NCBI GenBank assembly: GCA_046329055.1
Contig: JAXLVK010000008.1
Span: forward strand, 26,236-90,235
Origin: JADKCL01 sp046329055
Lineage (GTDB): Bacteria > Bacteroidota > Bacteroidia > J057 > JADKCL01
Length of the DNA stretch: 64,000 nt
Reading direction: 5' to 3'
Under the pieces are notes generated by a model. It ran no database searches. It was not told the origin of the DNA and was given only the letters and a program-made list of their open reading frames with translations. The position numbers and the translations under genes were made by a program. Positions 17,968-26,683 of the stretch are shown piece after piece; position 1 is the stretch's first letter, and every line of letters begins with the position of its first letter.

Positions 17968-18936
17968 ATGAGTAGTGGAGCTGTCTATACCTGCAAGATC
18001 TGCGGAAACGACCGCGGCAATGTCATCTACACTGCCCGTGAGATGATGTACGGCCTCCGGGACACATTCACCTACTTCCAATGCAATGACTGTGAATGCC
18101 TGCAAATCGCGGAATTCCCGGCGGGCATGAGCCGCTATTACCCCTCGAACTACTACAGCTTCAATGCCTACGACGGCAAAAAATTCCGTGGGTTCAAGGG
18201 GAAATTGAAGCGCATGCAATACCGGGCAGCGGTTGATCGCAAAGGGTTGATCCAGAAGCTGTGGACGCTTTTCTTCGATGTGCCGGACTACCGCATTTTC
18301 CAGGGATTGGGAGTGAATTCGCAGACCAAAATCCTCGACGTGGGATGCGGGAATGGCCGGAGCTTCCTCTATCCGCTAGCGGAAATCGGATTTCAAAACC
18401 TGCTCGGCTGCGACCCCTTCCTCGACGCGGACATCCACTATGCGAATGGGCTGAAGATTCGGAAGGCATCCGTCTTCGAGGTTGACGGTCAGTGGGACAT
18501 CATCACTTATCACCACTCCTTCGAGCACGTTCCCGACCCATTTGAAAACCTGCTCCAAGTCGCCAAACTCCTGCGTCCCGGCGGCGTCTGCATCATCCGA
18601 ATACCGACTTGCAGCTCCTACGCTTGGGAGCATTACCGCACGAATTGGGCGCAGCTCGACGCCCCGCGGCATTTTTTCCTGCATTCCCGCAAGGACATGG
18701 GCATGCTAGCGGACATGGCCGGCCTCGAGCTCTACAAGGTCGTGGACGACAGCCGACACTTCCAATTCAGCGGCAGCGAAAAGTATGTCGCCGACACCGC
18801 ATTGACAGCCCCGCGCGAAAAGGGGGTCTTCCGCTTCCTCACCCGCAAGTTCCGTAAGTGGAGCTACACCCGCCGCGCCAAGCAACTCAACAAGCAGGGC
18901 AGGGGAGATCAGGCTGGGTTTTTCCTGCGGAAGTGA
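17968..18936 (+). CDS. Class I SAM-dependent methyltransferase with N-terminal zinc finger
   Basis: 322 aa from ATG at 17968, preceded by an AAGGA ribosome site; an upstream start at 17920 adds only 16 unconvincing residues. Two cysteine pairs (CKICGN and CNDCEC) form a probable zinc-binding domain at ~8-45. The Methyltransf_23-type fold begins at ILDVGCGNGRSF (motif I), with YHHSFEHVPDP and LLRPGGVCIIRIP. This architecture is common in methyltransferases acting on sugar nucleotides or surface glycans, but the substrate here is unknown. It is a single gene with its own terminator. Confidence 0.85.
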   Translation: MSSGAVYTCKICGNDRGNVIYTAREMMYGLRDTFTYFQCNDCECLQIAEFPAGMSRYYPSNYYSFNAYDGKKFRGFKGKLKRMQYRAAVDRKGLIQKLWTLFFDVPDYRIFQGLGVNSQTKILDVGCGNGRSFLYPLAEIGFQNLLGCDPFLDADIHYANGLKIRKASVFEVDGQWDIITYHHSFEHVPDPFENLLQVAKLLRPGGVCIIRIPTCSSYAWEHYRTNWAQLDAPRHFFLHSRKDMGMLADMAGLELYKVVDDSRHFQFSGSEKYVADTALTAPREKGVFRFLTRKFRKWSYTRRAKQLNKQGRGDQAGFFLRK

Positions 18937-18981
18937 TGCCTTGAGTGTTGCGAGCGCTCGGCGCCCCCAACACTCAAGGCA
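18937..18981 (+). terminator. Strong hairpin immediately after methyltransferase stop
   Basis: A 14-bp perfect stem (18937-18950 with 18968-18981; TGCCTTGAGTGTTG and its inverse) starts one base after the TGA at 18934-18936. The 17-nt loop contains the palindrome CGAGCGCTCG. There is no long U tract. It sits between convergent genes (the sulfatase ends at 19020), so it could act in both directions. Confidence 0.6.
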
Positions 18982-19019
18982 GTTCGAAGCGCTCGAAACG
19001 CTATGCGGAGTTCCGAAAA

Positions 19020-20705
19020 TCAATTCGTAGGCTCGGGCGTCGGGATCAATCCCAGCTTCTTCCGGATATTGATTTCCGTACCCTTCTTGATGTCCGCGAT
19101 GCGTGTTTGGAGCAGGGCTTCCATTTCGGCTTTGGCCTTTGCAATCTGTTGCTTCGCCGCGTCAGGGAGCTTCTGAACCAAGGGGTTCTGATCGTAATAC
19201 AAGTTGACGTATTCATACGGCTGCCCCTTCAATGCCATGTCGAGCGGGTCATTGGGATCGCTGCCCGGGTGCATGTCGCCTTCAGTAATGCCCTTGAGGT
19301 AGTACAATTCGTACTCCTGCACATAGCTCCCATTTGCATCGAAATACATCACGTATTTCCAATCCTTGGTCCTGACACAGCGCAGGCGGTCGGCGGCATA
19401 GACGGTCTGTCCTGTACTTTTGTTGCCCGACTTCACATCGTCAAATGTGAACAGGATGGATTCCTGCACCGTCGGCGCGGTTTCGGGAGCAAGAACGACG
19501 CTGCTAAGGTCGCGACCCTTGAAGCCTTGTGCACTCACATCGATCCCCACCAACCCCGCCAATGTCGGCGTAATATCGATCAGGCTCGCGAGCTGATGCG
19601 TGACCTTGGGCTTGCCTGTATTGTTGATGAACGCTGGATTCGAGAAGATGTAGGGCACCCGCAGGGTTTCCTCATAGGCATTGAAAGCCTTTTGCCGCAA
19701 GCCGCCATGCGCCAATCCCATCTCGCCGTGGTCGCTCAAGCGTACCATGACGGTGTTCATCGCCAGATCATTCGGAGCGCCGAATTCACCATTTCCCAGA
19801 GGTTCATAGAACTCGCCCATCAGGGTCCCAATCTGCCTGTCGATCAGGGCCATGAGGTTGGCGTAGAAGTTCAGGTATTGATTGGATTGGCTGTTGCCGC
19901 AGAGTTCGCCATTGGGGTTGCCGCTCAGATTTCCGAGGGATGCCGCGAGCATAAACTTGAGCTGCCATTGCGCAGCGGGTTTCCAGTTTTGCATCAAGTC
20001 CTCGTTCACCGTCGCAGGGAGGCAGATGTTCCCCTCCGCCCAAGTCGGGTCGTAGCCGCCGGCTTCGTAAGTATTCGGGAATGCCAGCACGTCGTGCGGA
20101 TTCACAAGCGAGACCACCATTGCCCAAGGCTTCCTCGGCTTTCCTGCCGCGATATCCGCCTTGTACTGCCGCACAAAATCGATCGCTTGCTGCACATACA
20201 AGGTGTCATGGTCCGCATAGCCCGCCCCGAAATTCGGCAATGCGATGTCCTCTCCCGCATCCGGCGCCACCCAGCCCTCGAATCCAAACTGTGCCACCTC
20301 CGCCCGCATGAGTGACTTCTCGGGGTGGACCGTGTTCATGCCGCCCTTGCTCAGGTGCCATTTGCCCCGGTAATGGACATCGTAATACGGCCGCAGCATC
20401 TTCGCCATGTTCGGCAGCGTCGGGTCCAATGTCGGCTCGGTGATCGAGTACTTGCCCCCGAAACTCAAGGTGTCCGTGCAGCCATGCTGCGCAGGATACA
20501 GGCTCGTGAACAAGGTGCTCCGACTCGGCGTACACATGCAGCTGTTGCAAAACGCCTGTGTGAATTCGACGCCATGCTTGCGCAGGAGGTTCATGGAAGG
20601 CAAGAACTTTTCCTCCCATCCTTCTGGGAAATGCATGGCCGCGCGTTGCTGGTCGGTGATGATGATCAGGATGTTCGGGCGTACGCCCGGTGTTGGTGTT
20701 TCCAT
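19020..20705 (-). CDS. Sulfatase (formylglycine-dependent type)
   Basis: 561 aa from ATG at 20705 (METPTPGVRPNILIIITDQQR). The first metal-binding stretch (IIITDQ), the formylglycine motif CTPSRSTLFTSLYP, RGKWHLSK and the late LSDHGEMG identify an alkaline-phosphatase-fold sulfatase that hydrolyses sulfate esters. The cysteine form of the motif would need a formylglycine-generating enzyme, which is not in the window. No signal peptide is visible, and the open frame upstream of 20705 does not provide one. Most polysaccharide sulfatases are exported, so the location is odd. It is transcribed divergently from the TIGR03790-like gene. Confidence 0.88.
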   Translation of the reverse strand: METPTPGVRPNILIIITDQQRAAMHFPEGWEEKFLPSMNLLRKHGVEFTQAFCNSCMCTPSRSTLFTSLYPAQHGCTDTLSFGGKYSITEPTLDPTLPNMAKMLRPYYDVHYRGKWHLSKGGMNTVHPEKSLMRAEVAQFGFEGWVAPDAGEDIALPNFGAGYADHDTLYVQQAIDFVRQYKADIAAGKPRKPWAMVVSLVNPHDVLAFPNTYEAGGYDPTWAEGNICLPATVNEDLMQNWKPAAQWQLKFMLAASLGNLSGNPNGELCGNSQSNQYLNFYANLMALIDRQIGTLMGEFYEPLGNGEFGAPNDLAMNTVMVRLSDHGEMGLAHGGLRQKAFNAYEETLRVPYIFSNPAFINNTGKPKVTHQLASLIDITPTLAGLVGIDVSAQGFKGRDLSSVVLAPETAPTVQESILFTFDDVKSGNKSTGQTVYAADRLRCVRTKDWKYVMYFDANGSYVQEYELYYLKGITEGDMHPGSDPNDPLDMALKGQPYEYVNLYYDQNPLVQKLPDAAKQQIAKAKAEMEALLQTRIADIKKGTEINIRKKLGLIPTPEPTN

Positions 20706-20901
20706 AGTGCAACTAATTTGGTTGTGGGCAAGATACGATAATATCCTCTCCGCCACAACCTGCTCAAGGTGTGTGACGGGAGATGCGAATTGTTCCAGAT
20801 CGCAATTATGGCCTAGCCTCTTGGTGATGTGCCCCCCCACCCACAGTGCACTCCAAAATCCATGCACCACATTTTGCATATCCCTCGATCTGCTCATCCG
20901 A

Positions 20902-20909
20902 TACCTTTG
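20902..20909 (+). promoter_or_regulatory. Possible Bacteroidota -7 box
   Basis: TACCTTTG matches the Bacteroidota sigma -7 consensus TAnnTTTG and lies 30 bp before the ATG at 20939. The nearest TTG (20874-20876) is about 25 bp upstream, longer than the usual ~19-21 bp, so only the -7 half is convincing. Confidence 0.35.
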
Positions 20910-20938
20910 CCCCAGTGGAATTGAAAAAACAATTGATA

Positions 20939-22333
20939 ATGCGAAACGCCCTAGTTTGTCTGATTGCTCTATGTTCGTTTGGGTTTCAGTGCTTGTCCGC
21001 GCAGAACCCCCTCTACGCCGATGTGGCGGTGATTGTCAATGACAGCAGTGCTGCCTCGGTCGCAATCGGGAGCTATTTCGCGCAGCAGCGGGGCATTCCG
21101 GCGAGCCGGGTGTTGCATGTCGCGGTGCCGCCGGTCACCACGGTGGACAGCTTGGGCTTCGAGGAACTTCGGGCGCAGGTGGAGGCGGAGCTCATCGGTG
21201 GAAACCTCCTGGATACGGTGAATTACCTCGTGACAACCAAGGGGTTGCCTGCGCGGGTATCGATCCGCAACGGCTGTGACAGCAATTACGTGCAAGCTCC
21301 GCAGGCAATCAATCGATGCAGCTGCCTCGAGTCCGAAATGGCGCTCATCTTGGGGCCCAATGCGGCGGACATCCTAAAGCCATTTGGCAGTCCAAACCCC
21401 TACGTGATGGCGAATGCGCCATTCAGCAGGGACAGCTTCGGCATTTTCCTGGTTTCGCGGCTCGACGGTTATACAGAGCAGGAAGCCAAGTCATTGGTGG
21501 ACCACGGTGGGCCCGGCCGCAACTTTTTCCAGCCCGAGGTCGAGGTCCTGCTGGACAATGCAGGCTTTCTGCCAGGAAACCCCTCATTGCAATTTTTCCA
21601 GCAGGTGCATGATATGCTCGAGGACAGTCTTTCAGCGGTTGGTTACAGCGTGTTCAACGACACCTCCGGGAGCAGCATCGTCAGCAATCGGCAGGACCTC
21701 ATCGCCTACGTCGCTGGCTGGGCTACGGATTCGCTCAATGGCTATGATCCCAATCTGAGTTTTGCTCCAGGGAGCATCGTCCATCTTTGGTACAATACTG
21801 CCCCTATTGAAACCGACCGCCCATGGACCTATGAGCCGGGGGATGCCATCGCGGATGGTGCTGCTGTCATTACCACCTATACCTCGGTAGGATTTGCCGG
21901 GCCCAATTTCCAGCCTCATGCTATCGTACCGAACTATTTGGATACACTTTCCACGGGTTTTCGGCCCAATGCCGCTGAGGCCGCCTATCGGACAAATGCC
22001 TTGCTCAGTCAGCAGGGCATCCTGTACGGCGACCCCAAGACTTCCCTTGCCCGTAGCCCCATCATGTCCATCGAAGATCCGGATGGCCCTGCGGAGTTTG
22101 CGCTCTGGCCCAATCCCGCCACAGGCGACGCACAAGTGCGGATGCAAGGTACCCACAGCGGCAATGCCACGATCACCGTCACCGACCTCCAAGGCCGGCA
22201 GGTCATGTCCGATACTTGGAACAGCATGGAATCCTATTCCATCGATTGCGACTCCTGGAAAAGCGGCCTCTACCTCGTCCAAGTCACGCAAGGCAAGACC
22301 AGCTTGACACGGAAATTGTCCATTGTGCACTGA
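20939..22333 (+). CDS. TIGR03790-like secreted protein with T9SS sorting domain
   Basis: 464 aa from ATG at 20939 (MRNALVCLIALCSFGFQ), giving a signal peptide that ends near LSAQ. The core (YADVAVIVNDSS, QQRGIPASRVL, VNYLVTTKGLP, FLVSRLDGYT) fits the TIGR03790 family of uncharacterised exported proteins. The last ~85 residues (LWPNPATGDAQVRMQG to LTRKLSIVH) are a T9SS type A sorting domain. The role is unknown. Confidence 0.82.
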   Translation: MRNALVCLIALCSFGFQCLSAQNPLYADVAVIVNDSSAASVAIGSYFAQQRGIPASRVLHVAVPPVTTVDSLGFEELRAQVEAELIGGNLLDTVNYLVTTKGLPARVSIRNGCDSNYVQAPQAINRCSCLESEMALILGPNAADILKPFGSPNPYVMANAPFSRDSFGIFLVSRLDGYTEQEAKSLVDHGGPGRNFFQPEVEVLLDNAGFLPGNPSLQFFQQVHDMLEDSLSAVGYSVFNDTSGSSIVSNRQDLIAYVAGWATDSLNGYDPNLSFAPGSIVHLWYNTAPIETDRPWTYEPGDAIADGAAVITTYTSVGFAGPNFQPHAIVPNYLDTLSTGFRPNAAEAAYRTNALLSQQGILYGDPKTSLARSPIMSIEDPDGPAEFALWPNPATGDAQVRMQGTHSGNATITVTDLQGRQVMSDTWNSMESYSIDCDSWKSGLYLVQVTQGKTSLTRKLSIVH

Positions 22334-22424
22334 GAATGAATAATGAATAATTGACAATGGATAATAGAGGCCGTGGCGAACATTGCTTGTCCAAAGGACA
22401 GGATTGGACCCACAACGACCATGC

Positions 22425-22491
22425 TGGATAATGAACAATGAACAATTGCCTCCCAAAACGGAAGCCCCAATTGTTCATTGTTCATTATCCA
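22425..22491. repeat. 24-bp perfect inverted repeat between convergent genes
   Basis: Arms at 22425-22448 and 22468-22491 are exact inverse copies, rich in 'aatgaacaatg', around a 19-nt loop. The hairpin sits between a plus-strand gene ending at 22333 and a minus-strand gene ending at 22495, where a shared terminator would be expected. The same word family ('attgttcattattc', 'aatggataat') recurs in the gaps near 22340, 26660, 49920-49980, 62475 and 62940. Confidence 0.6.
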
Positions 22492-22494
22492 TGA

Positions 22495-23241
22495 TTAATT
22501 CCTCAAGATTGCCTCCTCAAATGCCACGACCTTGTACTTGGAGAGCTTGGCAGTCAGGCCGGTGTGGAGCAATACCGACATTTCGGCTTTGTTGTATTGT
22601 TGCAGGTGTTGGAGGTTGACGAGCCAGGATTTGTGTACACGGAAAAATTCCGGCACGGTGGCTAGTAAGGTCTCGAAATGTTTCAAGTTCTTGCTGACCA
22701 TGTACTTCCGGTCCAGTGCGTGGACGATACAATAACTCTCCATCGCCTCGATGGCGAGGATATTTTGCAGGGTGACCACATGTTGGTAGCCCTTTTCGTG
22801 GATCAGGATGTTCTTGACCGACTGCGTCGCAAGGTTGGATGAAAGCACCTCGAGCTGTTCGGCGCGTGCTTTGCGGTCGCGTTGCACCTTCACGCGGGCG
22901 ACGGCTTCACGCAAGCGGCTGATGTCGATGGGCTTGAGCAGGTAATCCACCGCCGCCAATTCAAATGCCCGGATCGCATATTCATCGTGCGCCGTCACAA
23001 ACACAATCTCGAATGTGATCTCATCGATCAGCTTGGCGATCTCGAAGCCAGCATGTTGCGGCATGCGGATGTCCAGGAACACCACGTCGGGATTGAGCTG
23101 CCCGATCGCCTCGACAGCCTGCGCAAGGTCGGGACATTTTGCCAGGACCTCCACTTCGGGGCAAAACCGGAGCAATAGGTTTTCCAGCACGTCCCGCGCA
23201 CTCTTCTCGTCGTCCACCAAGATGGCTCTGATCCTCTCCAT
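22495..23241 (-). CDS. LytTR-family response regulator
   Basis: 248 aa from ATG at 23241 (MERIRAILVDDEKS). The receiver domain at ~1-125 has the acidic pair DDE, the phospho-acceptor in VVFLDIRMP, the conserved Thr/Ser VTAHDEYA and Lys in LLKPID. A LytTR DNA-binding domain lies at ~150-245 (ILIHEKGYQHVV, VHKSWLVNLQHL). It is the cytosolic partner of the sensor kinase encoded 160 bp upstream on the same strand, and phosphorylation should trigger DNA binding. Target promoters cannot be read from the window. Confidence 0.92.
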   Translation of the reverse strand: MERIRAILVDDEKSARDVLENLLLRFCPEVEVLAKCPDLAQAVEAIGQLNPDVVFLDIRMPQHAGFEIAKLIDEITFEIVFVTAHDEYAIRAFELAAVDYLLKPIDISRLREAVARVKVQRDRKARAEQLEVLSSNLATQSVKNILIHEKGYQHVVTLQNILAIEAMESYCIVHALDRKYMVSKNLKHFETLLATVPEFFRVHKSWLVNLQHLQQYNKAEMSVLLHTGLTAKLSKYKVVAFEEAILRN

Positions 23242-23398
23242 GGCTTCAAATCTAGTCAACCACCTGCGATTGTCCTGAGTGTGGCTGCGAAATCTTTCAG
23301 GAATGGAAGATTGGGTTCAGGAATGGGGGAGGGGACGCAGATGGACTGGGTTCACAAGCAGGCGGCAGATGGTGTGCTGGAGGGCAAATCGCCGCTTT

Positions 23399-26287
23399 TC
23401 AATCCATGCGTCGCACCGGAATCCGCAAGATCACACGGGTGCCGACGGGCTTGCCATCCTCCTCCATGTCCTCGTATTCCATCCCGAATTGGTCGCGGTA
23501 CATTTCGCTGAGGATGGCAAATCTCCGTTCGATGGCACCGCTGGAAAACGAGGCATGCATACCCGATTGGCGCCGGGCAATTTTCTCCGCAGCTGCCCGC
23601 CCGATGCCATTGTCCTCAATCGTGCAGATCAACTTGTCCTGCAATTCGAAGTGGATCAGCAGTCGGCGCTCGCCCTCCTTGTGCAGGAGCCCGTGTGCGA
23701 GTGCATTCTCCACAAATGGCTGGATCAAGAACGGTGGCAGCAACAATTCCTCGACCCCATCCGTCTCGATTTCATAGCGCAGCGTCTGGTCAAAGCGCAA
23801 TTGCTCAAGCGACAAATACAGCCGCAATAGCCTCAACTCCTGCTCCATGTCGATGAATTCCTTGGAGCTGTAATCCAGGGCATTGCGCACAAGTTGGGAG
23901 AAGGTCGTGATGTAGGAGTAGGAGTTCTCGATGTCCCCCTTCAGCACCAAGTCTTGGATGGAATTGAGTGCATTGAAGAGGAAGTGCGGGTTCATTTGTG
24001 ACTGAATTGCGGTGAGGCGACTCAGGTTCAGTTCGTTGATCCTCGCAGCCTTACGGCGCTGAACACGAAGGATTTGCAGGAAGATGAGGACCACAATGGC
24101 CAAAATCAATAAGGCCACCACAATATAGAACGATGGCCTGGCATACAGTGGCGCATCGATTACAAATACAAACTCAATCGGCTGCCCCAATGTGCCGTTG
24201 AAGGCGGGCCGGGCTTGGAATTTGTATTCCCCGGGAGCCAATGCATTGTAGCGCAAGGATTGCCCATCGTTGGGCCGCACAAGCCACTCATTTTCATAGC
24301 CCAATAGCCTGTATTGGATCTGCGTGGCGGCTTGGTAGCGGAGGCTAGGATAGGCCAATGCAAATTCAAAACTCCGGTGATCGCTCGGCCATGTACGGGC
24401 TTCACGGTCAGTCACCAAGGTGCCATTGACCCGCACCTCGGCGAAGCGCAGGGGCAGCACTGCATGGTCCGGCCGATCATTCAGGTGGATCACTTGCACG
24501 CCCTCCGCATGGCTCACCCACAGGTCGTCCCCTTGCAATGCAAAATCCATCACCCGGCGGGCCGGCAGTCCACTTTCCTGACTCAGATTGCGCCGCAGCC
24601 GCAAGTCCGGCCCCAGCGTGTAAAAGGCCTGGGACGTCATCGCAATGAGCCCATCCCGGTAGCCGATGAGTTTGCGGCAATGTCCCCAAGCAGCGATGGG
24701 CACCGTTCCCAATACTTGGATTCGGCCCTGCCGCCAATCCACGACCCTGCCATCGGGCAAGGCTGCGAGCAGGCCGCCACGCCACTCCGCCATCGCGGTG
24801 GGATAGATTTCCTCCCCATTCAGACTGATGCCCTCCACCACGCCCTCGGTGGACAGCGACTTCAGCCCTGCGGAAGTGCTTGCGATCACCAGGTCCCCGA
24901 TGCGCTCGATGTGGTAGGCGCGCATGGTCAATCCTGGCAGGATGGTCATCTCGAATTGCCCGTTGGGATCAAATTCATATCGGATCACACCCTTGTTGGT
25001 GGCCAGGATCGCCGTTCGTTCATCCCAGATGATCCCGTCCTTGAGCGACCACTCACCCAGAAACTGCGTCTTTCCGGTTCGCGGGTCGTAGGCCTGTAGC
25101 ATGGCATCTTGAAAGATGATATAAGGAAACCCCTCACCGCCGATGAGGTGCTGCAGCGACCTGAGTCCTCCAAGATGCAGATTTTCCACCTTCCCCTCCG
25201 CAAATCGCATCAGCCTGCCATCCCGGCTTCCCATGAACAGTTCCCCCGACGCGGGTCGTGGATACAGGGCCAACACCGTGGCATCGGCGGCCATGGGCAG
25301 TGCATCACGCTTGCCGGGCTGGGGCAGCATCATGATCCCCTTGCCAAATGTCCCCAGCAGCAGATTCCCCTCCCGGTCGAGGAAAACTTCCGAGATGTAT
25401 TCCTGCTCATAGTTCAGGGCCGCCGCTTGCAGTGGCCATTCATTGGCCAGGCATACCACCCCCGGAAGCGATCCCGCGATCCAGGTCTGCTCCCCGGCTT
25501 GATAGACCCTGATCGAGGGACTCCGCCGAAACTCGGGCTTGTCCTCGACCAGACCCAAGCTGAGCGTGGCCTCATCCAGCGTGAAAATGGACTTGGTGCG
25601 CACATCCACCACATAGGTCTGCCGACCCACGCGGAAGAAAGTGAAATTGACCTCCATGCTCCTTTCCATCGATTCGGGGATTTTCAGAGACCGGACCACC
25701 GAACCCTCAGCGCCCGTCAGCATGATCGAGTCCATGTTGGGGAGGTGATGGACCAATGAGCCATCTCGAAAGTGGAAGGGCAATCCGAAGAATGAGGTTC
25801 CCATGTCCAGCCGTTGAATGACCTTGCCCGTCGAATCCAGCCGAATCAGATTCCGCGCCGCAATCACAAGTTCCCCATTCAAGCCGATGGAGAGGCTCAT
25901 GTCCGCCGCAGCCTCCTCCGGTTTCAGGGTATAGAACAGCGAGCAGCCCCCATCATCGATCTTGAAAACCTGCCTGTTCAGGTTGCTGCAATAGAGGCTC
26001 CCATCCGGCGCCGCCACCAAGTTGAATGCCGACAAGCTCTGCGCACCCAAGCAAGGCAATGCCTGAAACCGATGGAAATCGTACCGGATCACCCCCTCAT
26101 TGGTCGCAATCAGGTACCGGTCGGCATTGTCCTGCGCGATATCATAGATCTCCAACCCATCCAAAGCCGCAGCCCCCATCATGCGGTAAGCAGGCTGCAT
26201 CTGCCCCATCAACGGCACCCCCAGCATCCAAAATAGACTGGCAAATAGTGCCCACCTCCAGCAATTCTGAAAGGATCGTCCCCGCAC
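23399..26287 (-). CDS. Two-component-regulator-propeller sensor histidine kinase
   Basis: 962 aa if started at the GTG at 26287, just before a signal/TM segment (WALFASLFWMLGVPLMG). An in-frame ATG at 26656 would add ~123 residues, most of them translated from the repeat at 26358-26549, so I doubt them. About 600 residues of propeller blades (DNADRYLIATNEGVIRYD) and a Y_Y_Y domain (IQYRLLGYENEWL, PGEYKFQARP) are periplasmic. One TM helix (FYIVVALLILAIVVLIF) follows, then the His_kinase domain with phospho-His in QMNPHFLFNALNSIQ and an ATPase (IQPFVENALAHGL, IEDNGIGR). It pairs with the LytTR regulator downstream. The ligand is unknown. Confidence 0.88.
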   Translation of the reverse strand: MRGRSFQNCWRWALFASLFWMLGVPLMGQMQPAYRMMGAAALDGLEIYDIAQDNADRYLIATNEGVIRYDFHRFQALPCLGAQSLSAFNLVAAPDGSLYCSNLNRQVFKIDDGGCSLFYTLKPEEAAADMSLSIGLNGELVIAARNLIRLDSTGKVIQRLDMGTSFFGLPFHFRDGSLVHHLPNMDSIMLTGAEGSVVRSLKIPESMERSMEVNFTFFRVGRQTYVVDVRTKSIFTLDEATLSLGLVEDKPEFRRSPSIRVYQAGEQTWIAGSLPGVVCLANEWPLQAAALNYEQEYISEVFLDREGNLLLGTFGKGIMMLPQPGKRDALPMAADATVLALYPRPASGELFMGSRDGRLMRFAEGKVENLHLGGLRSLQHLIGGEGFPYIIFQDAMLQAYDPRTGKTQFLGEWSLKDGIIWDERTAILATNKGVIRYEFDPNGQFEMTILPGLTMRAYHIERIGDLVIASTSAGLKSLSTEGVVEGISLNGEEIYPTAMAEWRGGLLAALPDGRVVDWRQGRIQVLGTVPIAAWGHCRKLIGYRDGLIAMTSQAFYTLGPDLRLRRNLSQESGLPARRVMDFALQGDDLWVSHAEGVQVIHLNDRPDHAVLPLRFAEVRVNGTLVTDREARTWPSDHRSFEFALAYPSLRYQAATQIQYRLLGYENEWLVRPNDGQSLRYNALAPGEYKFQARPAFNGTLGQPIEFVFVIDAPLYARPSFYIVVALLILAIVVLIFLQILRVQRRKAARINELNLSRLTAIQSQMNPHFLFNALNSIQDLVLKGDIENSYSYITTFSQLVRNALDYSSKEFIDMEQELRLLRLYLSLEQLRFDQTLRYEIETDGVEELLLPPFLIQPFVENALAHGLLHKEGERRLLIHFELQDKLICTIEDNGIGRAAAEKIARRQSGMHASFSSGAIERRFAILSEMYRDQFGMEYEDMEEDGKPVGTRVILRIPVRRMD

Positions 26288-26357
26288 CGCGTTTCCCACC
26301 ACCTCATCGTGACTGTCCCGTTGAAATCGGGAAGCCACCCTCCCCTCCGCGTCGTAC

Positions 26358-26438
26358 TGATCCCCCTTCTCCACCACGCCATCCTGATCCCCCTTCTCCA
26401 CCACGTCATCCTGAGCCCCCTTCTCCACCACGTCATCC
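26358..26438. repeat. 27-bp tandem repeat, three units
   Basis: Three near-identical 27-bp units start at 26358, 26385 and 26412 and differ only at one or two positions ('tgatccccctt...' or 'tgagccccctt...'). Each contains the CGTCATCC or CGCCATCC word of the palindromic repeat that follows. Being a multiple of three, the array keeps the sensor-kinase frame open upstream of the likely start and would encode QDxVVEKG-like nonapeptides. Confidence 0.75.
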
Positions 26439-26549
26439 TGAGCCGCAGGCGAAGGATCTAGCACACAATATTGACCAGCCCCCAGCACCCGCGCCCCGCT
26501 GACCATCCCCGCAAGATCCTTCGCCCCGTACCGGGCCTCAGGATGACGA
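26431..26549. repeat. Dispersed palindromic repeat (CGTCATCCTGAG family), copy 2
   Basis: The left arm CGTCATCCTGAG with CGAAGGATCTAGCACA and the right arm GATCCTTCG with GGGCCTCAGGATGACG match the copies at 872-1020 and 62657-62880. This copy abuts the 27-bp tandem array and lies in the 5' region of the sensor kinase gene, so it could affect its expression. Confidence 0.7.
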
Positions 26550-26683
26550 GTCCGATGCCGCACCGCAAGACGACGCACCAGACACAAGCGAAGCAAGCAT
26601 CCCAATGCCCCCAAAAGCACAATGGGCAACCCCAACCAAAAGTGAGAATCGCCCATTGTCAATTGTTAATGATTAATTATCAA

